In this document: positions 46,901-58,221 of the stretch, in pieces
How positions within the stretch are numbered: position 1 is the first letter of the stretch
Layout: every line of letters starts with the position of its first letter
Origin: Jacaranda mimosifolia
Taxonomy: Eukaryota > Streptophyta > Magnoliopsida > Lamiales > Bignoniaceae
Assembly: GCA_018894105.1 (NCBI GenBank)
Contig: CM032122.1
Span: forward strand, 22,479,674-22,543,673
DNA: 64,000 nucleotides
Direction: 5' to 3'
Translations under genes and position numbers: made by a program
Notes under the pieces: model-generated
What the model was told of the DNA's origin: nothing
The model's database searches: none
Seen by the model: only the letters and a program-made list of their open reading frames with translations

Positions 46901-47617
46901 TTAAGTAAAGAAAAGAGATAAATATGTGTTACAGACAAAGAAAAATTGAAAAAGTTTTTTTTTTTTAAAAAAAAATATTCACTTACTTTTGTTTCTTTTT
47001 CTCAATCTCGTTGAAGTTAAGAAAGAGATATTTTAATTGTTTTGTAAGTTTCTATATCGTAAAGATTTTCTTTAATTAGATTCCTATAATATATTTTCAA
47101 ACAAATAAAATAGAAGTACTCTAATGGGTCTAACCCTAATTGTAAATTATTTTATTGTAGATATGAGCCTAAAAATTTGTTTTAGACTTTTAAAATTAAA
47201 ATAATAAAGAATTAAAAATTATTATTAAAATTTCAAAAATATATATGAGAGATTATTATGAAAATTTAAAAAAAAAAAAATATATATATATATAAAATAC
47301 TGGGAGAGCAAATTATTATTAAAATTTTAAATATATATGCTAAAATGATCACAAAAATTAAAGAAATTCCCCAAAATGTTGGGGGGGGGGGGCATGGCCC
47401 CCTCTTGCCCCCCCTTGCATCTGTCCCTGTGAAGGTTATTTGGGGGACTTATGAAATGTATATACAACACTCTTGTAGTATTTTGGTTTAAGTTGAAGTT
47501 TGTTGCTATCCTTGGGAACTATCAATTTTATGGGCCTATTGGTTATTTTGTATGTTATGATTTAAATTTGAATTGGTGGTATCTCAATTTAGGGGTTATC
47601 CTGAGTGGGGCACTACA
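43941..47617 (+). mobile_element. solo-LTR-like copy 2, interrupted by an hAT element
   Basis: Starts TGCAACACCCCTAAATTTTG and ends GGGGCACTACA. Without the inserted 712-bp hAT element and its 8-bp duplication it is about 2957 bp, almost the same as copy 3 (2972 bp). A TTATAAATAG box near 44183 and downstream GC-rich leader fit an LTR promoter. The actcactaagttcttcggacttacc-type phrase near 46508-46530 is shared with the other copies. Flanking 5-mers (caagg and caata) do not form a clear duplication. Confidence 0.8.
46718..47429. mobile_element. hAT (Tip100-like) non-autonomous element in solo LTR 2
   Basis: Left end tcgggacggatct and inverted right end cagggacagatgc form short inverted repeats of the CAGGGGCGGA type known from Tip100-like hAT elements. 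Both sub-ends hold poly-G/C runs (46745-46755; 47381-47393 with cccccc). Flanking 8-mers tgatggtt (46710-46717) and tgaaggtt (47430-47437) differ at one base, a good hAT target duplication. The interior is AT-rich and non-coding. Confidence 0.82.
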
Positions 47618-47619
47618 CA

Positions 47620-48616
47620 ATAACTACTACGCACCATAATTAATTGTATAAAAGGACATGATGAGAGAATAAGATGAGAGAATAAATTTCGTGGTGCGAA
47701 AATATGCAATTATTTATATAGTCAGTGGTAGTAAATATGTAAGTCAGTCAATACTTTCTGAACAAAACATGACTATTTAATTAGAACTTTTGCTTGTATA
47801 GTCAGTTTTAGTAGATATATATGCCAAGCTACACATTTTGAACAAAACATGAATAGATGCCAATTAAATAAACTCTATAAATTACGTTCAATGAAGAGGC
47901 ACGTCCATTGCTTACTACGAATTTCATACTTTCCTTACAAACAAAACCTGTGCTCTAACTTAAACATCTTGTTGGGAAAGTTTCAGCATTCCCTAATGTT
48001 AATGATTATTTGGAACTTACGGAGTGAAGAAAATAGTTTATTAGAAGATTGTTATTGATGCTCAATTCAAGTATGCACCATATATCATCAATTTTCTACT
48101 AGAATTTTTTATTTGCTATAAGTTTAACAAGAAAAAAAAAAAATCCTTCCGTTAATATCAAAATTTCTTTACAGAACATAATTAATCACTCACATTCCTA
48201 ATTAACGGTTAGATTCGTTCGGGTTAGCTAGTGAGAATTCTTTAATGCTAATATCAGTTAAGGATTCCAAAAATAGATAAGTTGGAAAAAAATATAAATA
48301 TGATAAACAAACTTGTAAATTACTACATAGAAGGAATTTACCAAGTTATCGTTTTGAGAATGCAGCGGGAAGATAGCACAAACAGAATTATCCGAATCTT
48401 TAAGTCGAATTAGATCACTCCAGACAAAAACGCAGTGTTTGAAATTTTTTCTTACTACTAGAGGACATATATAAAGAACTCTTTTTTATGTATATATTGA
48501 TACAGATACTTATATATATCAAACTTATATTCTAGTTACATAAAACATCAACATGTTTTCTCTTTTAAGGGACTCCTAAATATTTCTGTCTTTTTCTCAA
48601 TTTTCTGATTATATTA
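47620..48616. other. intergenic DNA between solo LTR 2 and the copia element
   Basis: Contains two partial copies of a tatagtcagtggtagtaaatat / tatagtcagttttagtagata segment (about 47718 and 47797) with shared gaacaaaacatga, and the relative of 42780-42970 at 47900-48110. No gene is supported. Confidence 0.5.
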
Positions 48617-48621
48617 TTTCT

Positions 48622-48900
48622 TGTTCCAAAGGTTGAAGATTCATGGAGGAAAAATATGCTGAACAAAATTGTATTCGCAAAACCGTGTGCAAAATACATG
48701 ATTAGAGTTGTTTATATACACAACTGAAAGAGAATTAAATGTCGAGAGACTAATTCTGTTAGGGTTTTGCTAACTAACCTAACTAAGAGATTCCTAACTA
48801 ATTGACAATTAACAACTTGCTGATTCATCAAAGAAAAGGAAAAACAAATACCCTACATCAGCTGCCACATCATCAATCATTCTCTGCACATACTTGTACA
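48622..48900 (-). repeat. 3' LTR of the copia element
   Basis: 279 bp, plus-strand ends TGTTCC and TGTACA. The adjacent GGGGAGGAA (minus strand, just inside the LTR at 48901-48909) is the polypurine tract. Confidence 0.9.
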
Positions 48901-49460
48901 TTCCTCCCCAAGTTGGAGCTTGGTGAACATCACACAAGCCCAAGCCCAACTTGGACAAGAAAAATGCTGGAAACATGGAGTCGAGAGGGATTTAGTGAAT
49001 ACATCGGCCAACTGGACAATGCTTGAAACATGTTTGGGAAATATGAAGCCTACTTTGAACTGATCAGTACAAGATGACAGTATGTGTCGATGTATTTTTC
49101 CTTTCATGGAATACTGGATTTTCAGTGATGTGGATGGTGGTGGCTTTGTTATCGCAAAACAAAGGGATCGGAAGGTGCATGCTGATGCGAAAGTCTTGAT
49201 CAGTATGAGATCAATTTAAGCTCACATACCGTAGACGCCATACTTGGATACTCAGCTTTGGCGGAAGATCGAGCTACCGTAGACTGTTTTTTTATTTTCC
49301 AGGAGATTAGGGGTTCTTTAATTAAGATATAATACCTCGTGAGAGACCTCCTTGTATCAGTACAAGAAGCCCAATCTGCATTGCAATATGCGTTCAACTG
49401 TAGTGTACACTGGGCTGGGAAGAATAGCCTCTTGGATGGACATCCTTTCAAGTATCAAAG
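48901..49460 (-). pseudogene. RNase H end of copia pol
   Basis: LNAYCNADWASCTDTRRSLT (metal-binding Asp; about 49400-49340), SWKIKKQSTVARSSAKAEYP with the Glu (about 49300-49240), then FKVGFIFPKHVSSIVQLADVFTK-type sequence (about 49050-48985), the classical C-terminus of plant copia RNase H. The frame changes between the two parts and stops lie between them. Confidence 0.88.
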
Positions 49461-49488
49461 AACATGCACAGTAGTGTTCCAATGGTCT

Positions 49489-50300
49489 TCAATAGGGGGA
49501 GTTAAAATACTGGCTTAATTGCTGAATGTCGTAACTAAGGTCTGGCTTTGTAAGATTTAGGTAAAGAAGTATGCCAATGAGCTTTTTATATTGAGCTACA
49601 TTCGAGTAAGGTACTTCCTCCTCTGTAAGCTTCAAATCCTTCGGGAAAGAAGTGATGGCTGGTTTGCATCCCTTCAAACCTGTATCTTGGATGATATCTA
49701 GAATATATTTCCTCTGATTAGGATATGTGCCTTTGGTTGATCTAGCAATTTCTACCTTAAGGAAGTAGTGTGCACACCCCAAATCTTTAATAGTAAAATT
49801 TGAGTGAAGGAAGTGCTTGATAGAATTGATTTCTCCCTCATTATTTCTAGTGAGTAATACATCATCCACATAAACCAACAATGCTAGGAACGAAGTGTCT
49901 GTTTGTCTTGTGAAGCTGAGTGGTGAGTTCTAAGTTCCATTGTCATAAAGCTTGTTTGAGGCCATATAAAGACCTCAAAAGTTTACATACCTAGCTAAGT
50001 TTAGCTTTATTGTATCCATATGGAGGAATCACGTAAACTTTTTCTTGCAAAAAACTATGTAAAAAGGCATTGTTGATATCCAATTGGTGCAAAGGCTATG
50101 ATCTTATTGTAGCAAAAGCAAGGAAAAGTTTTACCATGACCAGTTTAGCTACTGGAGAAAAACTGTCCAAGTAATCCACCCCGACAATTTGATTATACTC
50201 CTTAGCTACGAGCCTCGCTTTATACTTATCTATAGTGCCATCAAGGTTGTATTTTCACTTTATAAACCCACATGCACCCTATGGCTTTCTTGCCCATAGG
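49489..50300 (-). pseudogene. reverse transcriptase of copia pol
   Basis: QLDINNAFLHSFLQEKVYV (about 50090-50030) and LLRSLYGLKQAL (about 49985-49945) precede the catalytic YVDD (about 49870) in MLVYVDDVLLTRNNEGEINS, followed by IKDLGCAHYFL and KYILDIIQDTGLKGCKP. At least four stop codons and a frameshift separate the first palm motif from YVDD. The fold and order are unmistakably copia. Confidence 0.9.
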
Positions 50301-50369
50301 CAAGGTAGTTAGCTCCCAAGTCTTGTTAAGCTCAAGTGCCTCTAGCTTTTTCTACAAGGCTGATGTCCA

Positions 50370-52312
50370 CTCTATCTGCGTGTGAGCTTATTTATAGAAC
50401 TTATGTTCTTAAATACTAGATATATTTGCCAAAAAAGTGAGGTAGTTTTCTGATAAGTTACCTTCAATAATAAAAGGAAAGTTAAAGGGGTATACTCGGT
50501 ACCTGTAGCTTTTGAAGAGGTATTGTAGCCAAGAAAAGTTGATGTGGAGACATAATTTTTCATCCAAGTAGGTATTTTCCTAACTTTTGAGCTGTGTTTG
50601 AGATTAGTTTGGCTTTGAGTGTTTTGAGGTTGAGTTTCTGTATGATTTTGTTAAGAAATCTTGCTCTTGATACCAATCCTCCATTAAAGAAGTGTTAGGA
50701 ATGCATTGCCTTGGTATCGGTGTCCTTAGGCTAGGGGAAGAATCTTTCTTTATCTTTTCTCTCTTCTTTTTTGAATTTGCCACTCAAATTTCGTATGTAA
50801 GCCTCTCTTCTTAATAGCGCATCAGCGACATCCTAGATTACAGCATTAATGGTGCATGTGCAACTGCTACTGAGGCTAAAGCTAATATACAACATCCCTA
50901 ACTAGAGGAAGGGATACTTGAGATGGGATCGAGTCCACACTAGGTTCAAGGCTTTAAAGAATGAATACTTGAGTAAATGAGAATCAATTAATATGGGGCT
51001 AGGAGTGTCAGAGTTATGAGCTGTCCCATTGATAGGATGGTAAGAATCATAGCCATTTTCAAGTGCAATAGGAAGAGAGATAGATTGGTTAGAGGGCTCA
51101 TTAGATTTTTTATCAAGGAAGGGAAACTGAAGCTCATGAAATATGACATCTCTAGAATAGTAGACTTTATGGTTATCTATGTCATACACTTTAAAGGACT
51201 TTTGTCCTATATTATAGCCTAAGAAGATGCACTTGTAAGCACTTGGTTCGAATTTATCCTTGTGAGGGTTTGTGCTTGTGGCATAGCATAAAGATCCAAA
51301 AAATCTTAGAGAGGTGTAGTCTGGACATCTATTATGGAGGGCTTAAAAAGGAGTCTTCCAGCCAAGAATGGGGGTAGGGAGTTTGTTGATTATATGGGTG
51401 TCCATAAGGATGGATTCTCCCCAAAATTTCAACGGTAGGCTAGGTTGGAATATAAGGGATTTGGAAACTTCTGAGAGGTGTCTATGCTTTCTTTCTACAA
51501 TGCCGTTTTGCTAGGGGGTATAAGGGCATGTCTTTTGATGTATAATGCCAAATTATCTAAAGCGTTTTGAAGTCTCATGGTTAATAAATTCTGTTCCATT
51601 ATTTGTCCTTATGTTCATGATTTTGGCATCAAATTGAGTTTGGATCATCTTAATGAATTGAGCTATCATGCCATGTGTTTGATCCTTATTTGGAAGAAGG
51701 ATAGTCCATAAGGTTCTATTATCATCTACTATTCTTGATATGCAATGAGCTTATGTCAAAGATGGTCTTTTATAAGGTCCCCATAAGTTCATGTGCATAA
51801 GTTCAAAGGGTTTTCTAGCATGACTAGTACTGGATGAGAATGGCAACCTAGTCTGCTGGATATGGGATAGATGTTGCAAGGTAAGTAGGGAATAATATCT
51901 TTATTTAGAATACTTGGTATATGTTTAAGAACATTTATGGGAGCATGGCCCAATCTTTTCTGCTAGAGAGACAAGCTAGAGACATTTTGAGTATTAATAT
52001 GATAAGAAATAGAAACAAATACACCAACATCAGAACATTTGCTATGGCTAGTAGTCTTATTTGCTAGGTAGCAAGTTTTGTCTAGGATGTAAAGTCGCCT
52101 CATCACTTTTCCAATGGTCAATACCTCTTCATTCTGCAAGCTTGCAAGACAAAATGGTTAGGATAAAAGGTAAAGTTCAGTTGAGCATCATTGGCTAGTT
52201 TGTTCATGAAGAGCAGCTTGAAATCTAGTACATAGAGAGTGTCTTGTAGGTTTTGTCTATTTGTTAGTCTAACTGACCTTGTGTGGTGGACTAGTTTTGT
52301 GGTTCCATCATG
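50370..52312 (-). pseudogene. protease end, GAG-pre-integrase and integrase of copia pol
   Basis: Starting at the CACTA border: FYPNHFVLQACRMKRY (about 52165-52120), an LGHAP-containing zinc-binding region (about 51965-51940), and an integrase core with CPYTPQQNGIVERKHRHL (about 51530-51475; catalytic Glu). Downstream are GSLCYATSTNPHKDKFEP, FLGYNIGQKSFKVYDIDN and VYYSRDVIFHELQFPF (about 51300-51120), the usual integrase C-terminal region. Numerous stops lie between 51500 and 51800. The intact ORF 50902-51189 covers only the last part. Confidence 0.88.
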
Positions 52313-52859
52313 TAACACTACTAAAAAAACTGCGTTTTGTGACGGAAATTTCCATTGCAAATTTGGAGGTTTTGCGATGGAAAAATCCATCGCAAATAGT
52401 AATTATAATAAAAAAAATAAATTTTGCGACATAAATTATTTTAAAAAGTTTTTTTTTTAAAAAAAAAATACACATATTATCAAATTAAAACCTATAATTA
52501 CCCAATATCAATAATTCTTTGCATGACATACTAATCATTCCATACACTAATATTTAAATATTATTTTATATAATATCACAATAATTTTATATCACAATAA
52601 AAATCAAGCCCAATAATATAAAATTGTTCAATATATAAATCAAGCCCTAACTAAAATATAAAGTTTACAAAATAATGCCAAAAAAATTATCTTACAAGAC
52701 TTATACTAAATTTCAATGCCTTGAGATATCCAAGCCTGCAATATTAAAACAAAAACAAAATTACAATAATGAAAAATAGAAAAATAAACTAAACTAATAG
52801 ACAATTCAACATAATAAACCAATATATAAATTCAATACATAACTAAATCATAATTGAGC

Positions 52860-53540
52860 ACATAATTCATAGAATATAAATTCAAATCCTAATCAAACAT
52901 ATAATTCACAAAATATAAATCTAACAAAATCTAACAAATAATTCATGTAAATGCATAATCTAACACATTATTCAATATAACAAAACATACTTCTTATTAT
53001 AAACCAACATATAATTTAATATAAGTCCAACGCATAACTCAAATCCTAATCGCACATATAATTCACAAAATATAAATCTAACATAATCTAACACATAATT
53101 TAATATAAATGCATAGTCTAAACACATATAAATCCAATACATAATTCAATATAATCAAACACGCATCTCATCATAAACCAACATATAATTTAATATAAGT
53201 CCAATATATAACTCAAATCCTAATCAAACATATAATTCACAAAATATAAATCTAACACATAATTCAATTTAAATGCATAATCTTAACACATATAAATCTA
53301 ATACATAATTCTATATAATCAAACATACATCTCATCATAAACCAACATATAATTTAATATAAGTCCAACATATAACTTAAATCCTAATCGCACATATAAT
53401 TCACAAAATATAAATCTAACAAAATCTAACACATAATTCAAGATAAATGCATAATCTAAACACATATGAATCCAATACATAATTCAATATAATCAAACAT
53501 ACATCCAACATAAACCAACATATAATTTAATATAATCTTT
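52860..53540. repeat. ~170-bp tandem repeat inside the CACTA element, four units
   Basis: The phrase aaaccaacatataatttaat occurs at about 53001, 53175, 53338 and 53513 (spacings ~174, 164, 175), each followed by ataagtccaacatataactc and attcacaaaatataaatct. AT-rich and non-coding. Confidence 0.85.
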
Positions 53541-54674
53541 TGAAAACTTAAATTTAAAAGTTGAACGAGTAACCTTTAATTTGATATAGACTATATGGAT
53601 ATCGATGCAGACAACACAAAACTTTTGGTGTATAGTGTTCAATCATATAAGATATCTATTGGCAAATATACAATGTAAGTATCTACTTATTGGTATATTG
53701 ATGTGAATGATAAACAAATTGAGGATTGGAATTTCTATAGCCCATTGATAATCCAATTCTTAATTTGTTTATCATTACATCAAACATATCCAAGCAGATA
53801 AAAATGCCAAAGATTTAATATGATTAATGATACATTCAATCAAAAATTTCCTTAAATAGAATACTTCAAATTGCCTAAAAAAAAGACTCAATAAAATGTA
53901 AAGCATTACTTCAATTAAAAATAACTTATAATATTTATAAACACATATTGAATCAAAAAATTGGATATATGTGTCCCTTACTATAACAAAACAACATATA
54001 TCATAATTTACAAAGTGATTATCAATCTTAAATTTTCTTATAAGTGCAGATATTTATCTATAAATCATAATTCCATAAACTAAAATTAAAATTTATAAAA
54101 TTAATACAATTCAACATATACTAACATAAAGTTTAACTCAATCAAAATTCTAATAGAATTTTTAATTCACATAAAAACATAAATCTAACATAATACAACA
54201 ATATTTAATACATAAATCAAATTTAAACTAACATAATTTAATCTAATACATAAATTAAATTTAAAGTAACACAATAAATCATTATTTAAACTATCATTTA
54301 CAATTAATAAGATTCGTAAATACATAATGGCACATAAACACTCTTCCTTATACCCATCATCACCATGTAAGCAATTAAAAACCAATTAGCAACAAATTAG
54401 AAGGCTTCACCCCCTTCTCCCAACATCCCATCCTTCTTCCTAATTCCACCAATTCTAAATACATATCTTAAATAAATTCATAAATAGATAAATCATATCT
54501 TAACTAAATACATAAATGCATAAATCAAATTTTAACTAAATAAATCATAATTACAAAAATTACCTTAATTAGTGGGATAATGCAAAATATAAGCTCTCCA
54601 AACCTGAAACAATAAATAAACAAAAAATCATTAGCATTTTTTAAAAAAAATAGAAAAAAATAAAAAAAATTGCC

Positions 54675-54900
54675 AGATCTAGCCAACTGCTGGGCGTGTG
54701 CGTTCCCAGCAGCTTGTTGGAGGCGCCCAGTAGAGCTTGCTGGGCCCCAGCAAGCTTGCTAGGGGTGTAGGCCCCCAATAGCTTGCTGGGCGCCCAGCAC
54801 AGCTTAGTGAATGCACCTAGTGTGTGCCCAGCAGCTTGTTGGGCGCTCTAGGTGCGCGGCTAGCAACTTGTTGGCCATGGCCGATCGGCCGGCCACAATA
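54675..54900. repeat. GC-rich palindromic repeats in the CACTA element
   Basis: Repeated gctgggcgcccagca-type palindromes and cagcagcttgttggg variants alternate within ~225 bp of sharply GC-rich sequence, in an otherwise AT-rich element. It is followed by (GT)n at 54965-54981. Confidence 0.85.
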
Positions 54901-55262
54901 AAGAAGAAGAAAAAAAGGAAAAAATGAAAGATGGAAAGGGGGGATGCTTTGCAAGGGGCTCTAAGTGTGTGTGTGTGTGTGGGTGGGGGAGGTAGGGTTT
55001 ATTTCCCCCACCCACCTAATTTTATTTATTATTTCTTTTTTTAGAAATTTGTCGCAAAACTTCAATTTTGCGAAGGAAATAAAATCGATCGCAAATTATT
55101 TTAAAATTTAAAACAATTTGCAATGGATTTTATTTCCATCGCAAAATTGAAGTTTTGTGATGAAAAAAATCCATCGCAAGATGCCAAAATTAATTTTTTT
55201 ATAAAAAGTTATCATTTTTTGATGGATTTTTTCCGTCGCAAATCGCAATTTGTTTAGTAGTG

Positions 55263-56528
55263 TAAATATACTGGTGGTGGCATGTTTACATGGTTAGGTT
55301 GGATAGAAGTTTAAGATTAGAGCATAAGTGGTTTGAAGTGCCGGTATTAACTGTCCTAGAACCTTCATCTAATAAACAAAGTGCACTTAAGGCATTGTAA
55401 ACATTCAAACCTGCAAAATCACTGTAATGAGCTAAGTTGACTTGATTCATCTCCATCTGTTTCTTCCCTTTCATTATTTTACTGACTTCCTGTTATGCTA
55501 AGTCAGCCAATGTGGTGTTCTAATGACTTTTTTATGTCCATTTTTCTCATGCTGCAGGTCCAAAGTGTATCAATATAATTAACAGCTTGCTTTCCAAAAT
55601 TCTGCATTCTCCTTTCCTTAAGTTCCTCATACCACTCTGAATATCTGGTCAGTTTGAAGTAGTTTTCCTTTAGATACCTATCTTTCCCACAATAACTGTA
55701 GTGTTTACTAGATTTTTTTCCTGATTCCTTCCTGTTGAACTACTTACCTCTGCTATCTTTCTTCTAGGTCATTTTTCCTTTAGACAACATAGCTGCATTC
55801 TTCGTCATGTCAGTAAAAGAGCTATTGGTGTCTCTTTATTTTCTAACCATAAAACCATAGAATAGGCTTTGTTGACAGTAGGAAATAGATCCATTACTAA
55901 AATCTTATTTCTAATATGGTCATATGAGTCGTTTAACCCAATTAGAAACTGCATGAGTTGGTTCATGGTATTCAAATCGGTCACAGCTTTCGCCGTAGCA
56001 CAAAGTACACTCCAGTATAGGCATTAAAACAATCAATTCATCCCAAAGTTTCTTTAATTTTATATAATACTGAATTGCAAAAAGATTACCTTGCATAATG
56101 GAGGTGATCTCTCACTGTAGTTGGTACAAAAGAAGACCATTACTTTCTTCAAATCGCTTTTCAATTTCCTCCCATAATTGCTTCGAAGATATAGTATATA
56201 GGAATGCCTCAGCTATAGCCTTAGACATAGAGTTCAAGATCCTTGAGATGACCATACAATCGACCCTCACCTATTGCTCATACTCATCAGAGTCCACTCC
56301 TGGCATCGGACATCTTTCGCTAATGAAACCGAGCTTAACCTTAGCTCCCAAGGTGATTTTCATGGAGCGACTCCATAGCACGTAGTTGTTTCCATTCAAA
56401 GGATTCGTCCCAAATGTCATCCCAAGGTGGTCAAATGCTTGAAGAAAAAGAGGATCGCCATTCTCCATTCCTCTCATTCCTTAAACTCGATTTTGCCGTG
56501 CTTCCATCCTTTCATTTAGTTTGTCCAT
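55263..56528 (-). pseudogene. gag: gag and protease start of the copia element
   Basis: From ATG at 56528: MDKLNERMEARQNRV, stop, then NPLNGNNYVLWSRSMKITLG (about 56405-56345), a typical copia gag start. Downstream parts include RILNSMSKAIAEAFLYTISS and ESNGLLLYQLQREI (about 56240-56110). The protease active-site region reads VNTGTSNHLCSN (about 55345-55310), with the normal DTGA now altered, and is cut by the CACTA insertion just after. Several frame breaks are present. Confidence 0.88.
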
Positions 56529-56614
56529 GAATTAAAAAGTTAGCAGTAGGTTTTTGTACCAAATGCAAGGGGATTCGGTCGAGAAGAAAGAAGACGAAGA
56601 AAATTAAGGCCACT

Positions 56615-56634
56615 AGATCTTGGCTTCGATATCA
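56615..56634 (-). other. primer-binding site of the copia element
   Basis: Minus-strand TTGATATCGAAGCC next to the 5' LTR resembles the TGGTATCAGAGCC used by plant copia elements primed by initiator tRNA-Met, with three or four changes. Confidence 0.65.
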
Positions 56635-56917
56635 ATTCCAAAGGATGAAGATTCATAAAGGAGAAACATGCTGAAGAAAATTATATTCAGATTAAGCAAA
56701 ACCATGTGTAAAATACATGATTAGGGTTGTTTATATACACAGCTAGAAGAGAATTTAATGCTGAGACTAATTCTATTAGGGTTTTACTAACTAACCTAAC
56801 TAAGAAATTCCTAACTAATGGATAATTAACAACTTGCTGATTCATTAAAGAAAATGAAAAATAAATATCCTACATCACCTGCCACATCATCAGTCATTCT
56901 CCATACATACTTGTACA
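56635..56917 (-). repeat. 5' LTR of the copia element
   Basis: Aligns along its whole length with 48622-48900; its outer end is TGTACA on the plus strand, next to the TTTCT duplication. The inner edge is uncertain by 2-3 bp. Confidence 0.9.
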
Positions 56918-56922
56918 TTTCT

Positions 56923-57262
56923 TAGAGCAAATTAATTCAATTTATAGGTGAGCTTGAGTCAATATATTTATATCAATAGCTTTAATCTGTTGTGTATGAT
57001 TGTAGTTTATCCCCATTATATATTTATGTATGATTTTCCAATACCTATATACATATATATATTTATATGTATATATATAGCGGTACTACGGTAGTCGGTA
57101 GGCAAGAAAAATTAAAGTGGAGGAATGGCCGATTTTGCCGCAATGAAGTTGTCCTCTTTGGATTAATTCAGTTCCCACATGCACCGCACCCCAAGTTGAG
57201 TTTTTTGTTGCTTTTCTTGAATCACATATTTAGAAATTTATTTACCTTATATATATATATAT
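56923..57262. other. short AT-rich segment between elements
   Basis: Contains (TA)n stretches at 57040-57080 and 57249-57262; nothing else recognised. Confidence 0.6.
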
Positions 57263-57274
57263 GATGGTAATAAT

Positions 57275-57774
57275 TGTCGAGGACAGGTGGAATGACCTTT
57301 TTACCCCTAGACTTTAGTCAAAATTACCTATATGGACAGGGTCCGTGCCTTTTCATTTGGGGTGGGTCATGACTTGGATGAACCCGAACCCAGCCCGACA
57401 CGGATTATGATCTGTAATCCGAGCCGTCCATCAATCAAGGATCTAAGGTTCAGCAATATGCCACCTCAACTAGTACGAACAAGGACAATTCACCTCCTAT
57501 AAAAGGCAAGGTAGATACAGTTCCAGGTCAAGTCGTTATTATTCACTGTCATTTAAGTTCTTCTCCTTAACTCGAGCTCATTCGATCACTTCAGTTTAAC
57601 TAACTTAGGCATCGAAAGGACTTAGCAGAGGGTGATCTCAGCTAGCCTAAATTGTGCTCTTGTGATCAGGTTAGAAATCGAAATATACTCATGCAGTACC
57701 GGGTCGAGGTCATTAGCCATGTTAACTTTGGAAATTCAGGTCAAGATCGAGATCCTAGAACCCGACCCGCATCA
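57275..57774 (+). repeat. 5' LTR of element B
   Basis: TGTCGAGGACAGGTGG at the left, CGCATCA at the right, with TATAAAAG at 57498-57505 about two-thirds along. The exact left end is inferred from the TG; a TG at 57263 is an alternative. Confidence 0.7.
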
Positions 57775-57775
57775 G

Positions 57776-57794
57776 TTAGCGCCGTCTGTGGGAA
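57776..57794 (+). other. primer-binding site of element B
   Basis: TTAGCGCCGTCTGTGGGAA differs at one base from the common plant-gypsy TGGCGCCGTCTGTGGGAA and lies one base after the LTR. Confidence 0.85.
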
Positions 57795-57835
57795 TTTTGA
57801 CTTGATTTGTTGGTGGCAAGAGTAAGTTGTTAGTG

Positions 57836-58221
57836 ATGGACAAAACTCTAGGACGAACTATGGACACTCCTATCCCAATATCTCTCATATCCCTATCGCT
57901 GCCGATATCACCTACTTCCCCAGCCCAACCCATCACCATGTCACAAGGTACTCAAATTGGAATGGGCTAGGGAACTCTGGCACAAAACCCCATCGAAACT
58001 CAAATAGTACAAATTAATAGGAATGCCTTGGAATAGTTGGTTTTTAGGATGAACATGAGTGTAGAAGCTAAATGGAGGCAGTGGCATCCTTCTAGGCGGC
58101 CCTTGTGCCAATGAACTGACCACTATTTCAGGAAAGGAGGTCGGGTCCTTCGCTAGCTGAAGGGGTGCAAGGTTTGAGGATCTCAAGGGGTGAGGAGATA
58201 GCGGATTTCGATGAGGTGGGG
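57836..58221 (+). pseudogene. gag: 5' part of gag, element B
   Basis: An ATG at 57836 opens MDKTLGRTMDTPIPISLISL and a Pro/Ser/Thr-rich N-terminus, with TAG stops near 57968 and 58034. It is cut at 58221 by the inverted solo LTR and resumes at 61194. Confidence 0.7.

Larger units (their letters stand above)
52316..55262. mobile_element. non-autonomous CACTA (En/Spm) element
   Basis: Left CACTACTAAAAAAACTGCG and inverted right end CACTACTAAACAAATTGCG form ~30-bp terminal inverted repeats. The 3-bp duplication TAA (52313-52315 and 55263-55265) is exact. Subterminal repeats of the gcgatggaaaaatccatcgc type occur in both ends, as usual for binding of CACTA transposase. No TNPD or TNPA coding was seen. 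Its insertion splits the copia pol between the protease active site and its downstream part. Confidence 0.95.
48622..56917 (-). mobile_element. Ty1/copia retrotransposon, decayed, split by a CACTA element
   Basis: LTRs at 48622-48900 and about 56635-56917, target duplication TTTCT (48617-48621 and 56918-56922), a tRNA-Met-type primer site, and copia gene order gag-PR-IN-RT-RH on the minus strand. The LTRs differ at roughly a tenth of positions by eye, so the insertion is older than gypsy element A. Removing the CACTA insertion (52316-55262) leaves about 5.35 kb, normal for plant copia. Every domain contains stops. Confidence 0.94.
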
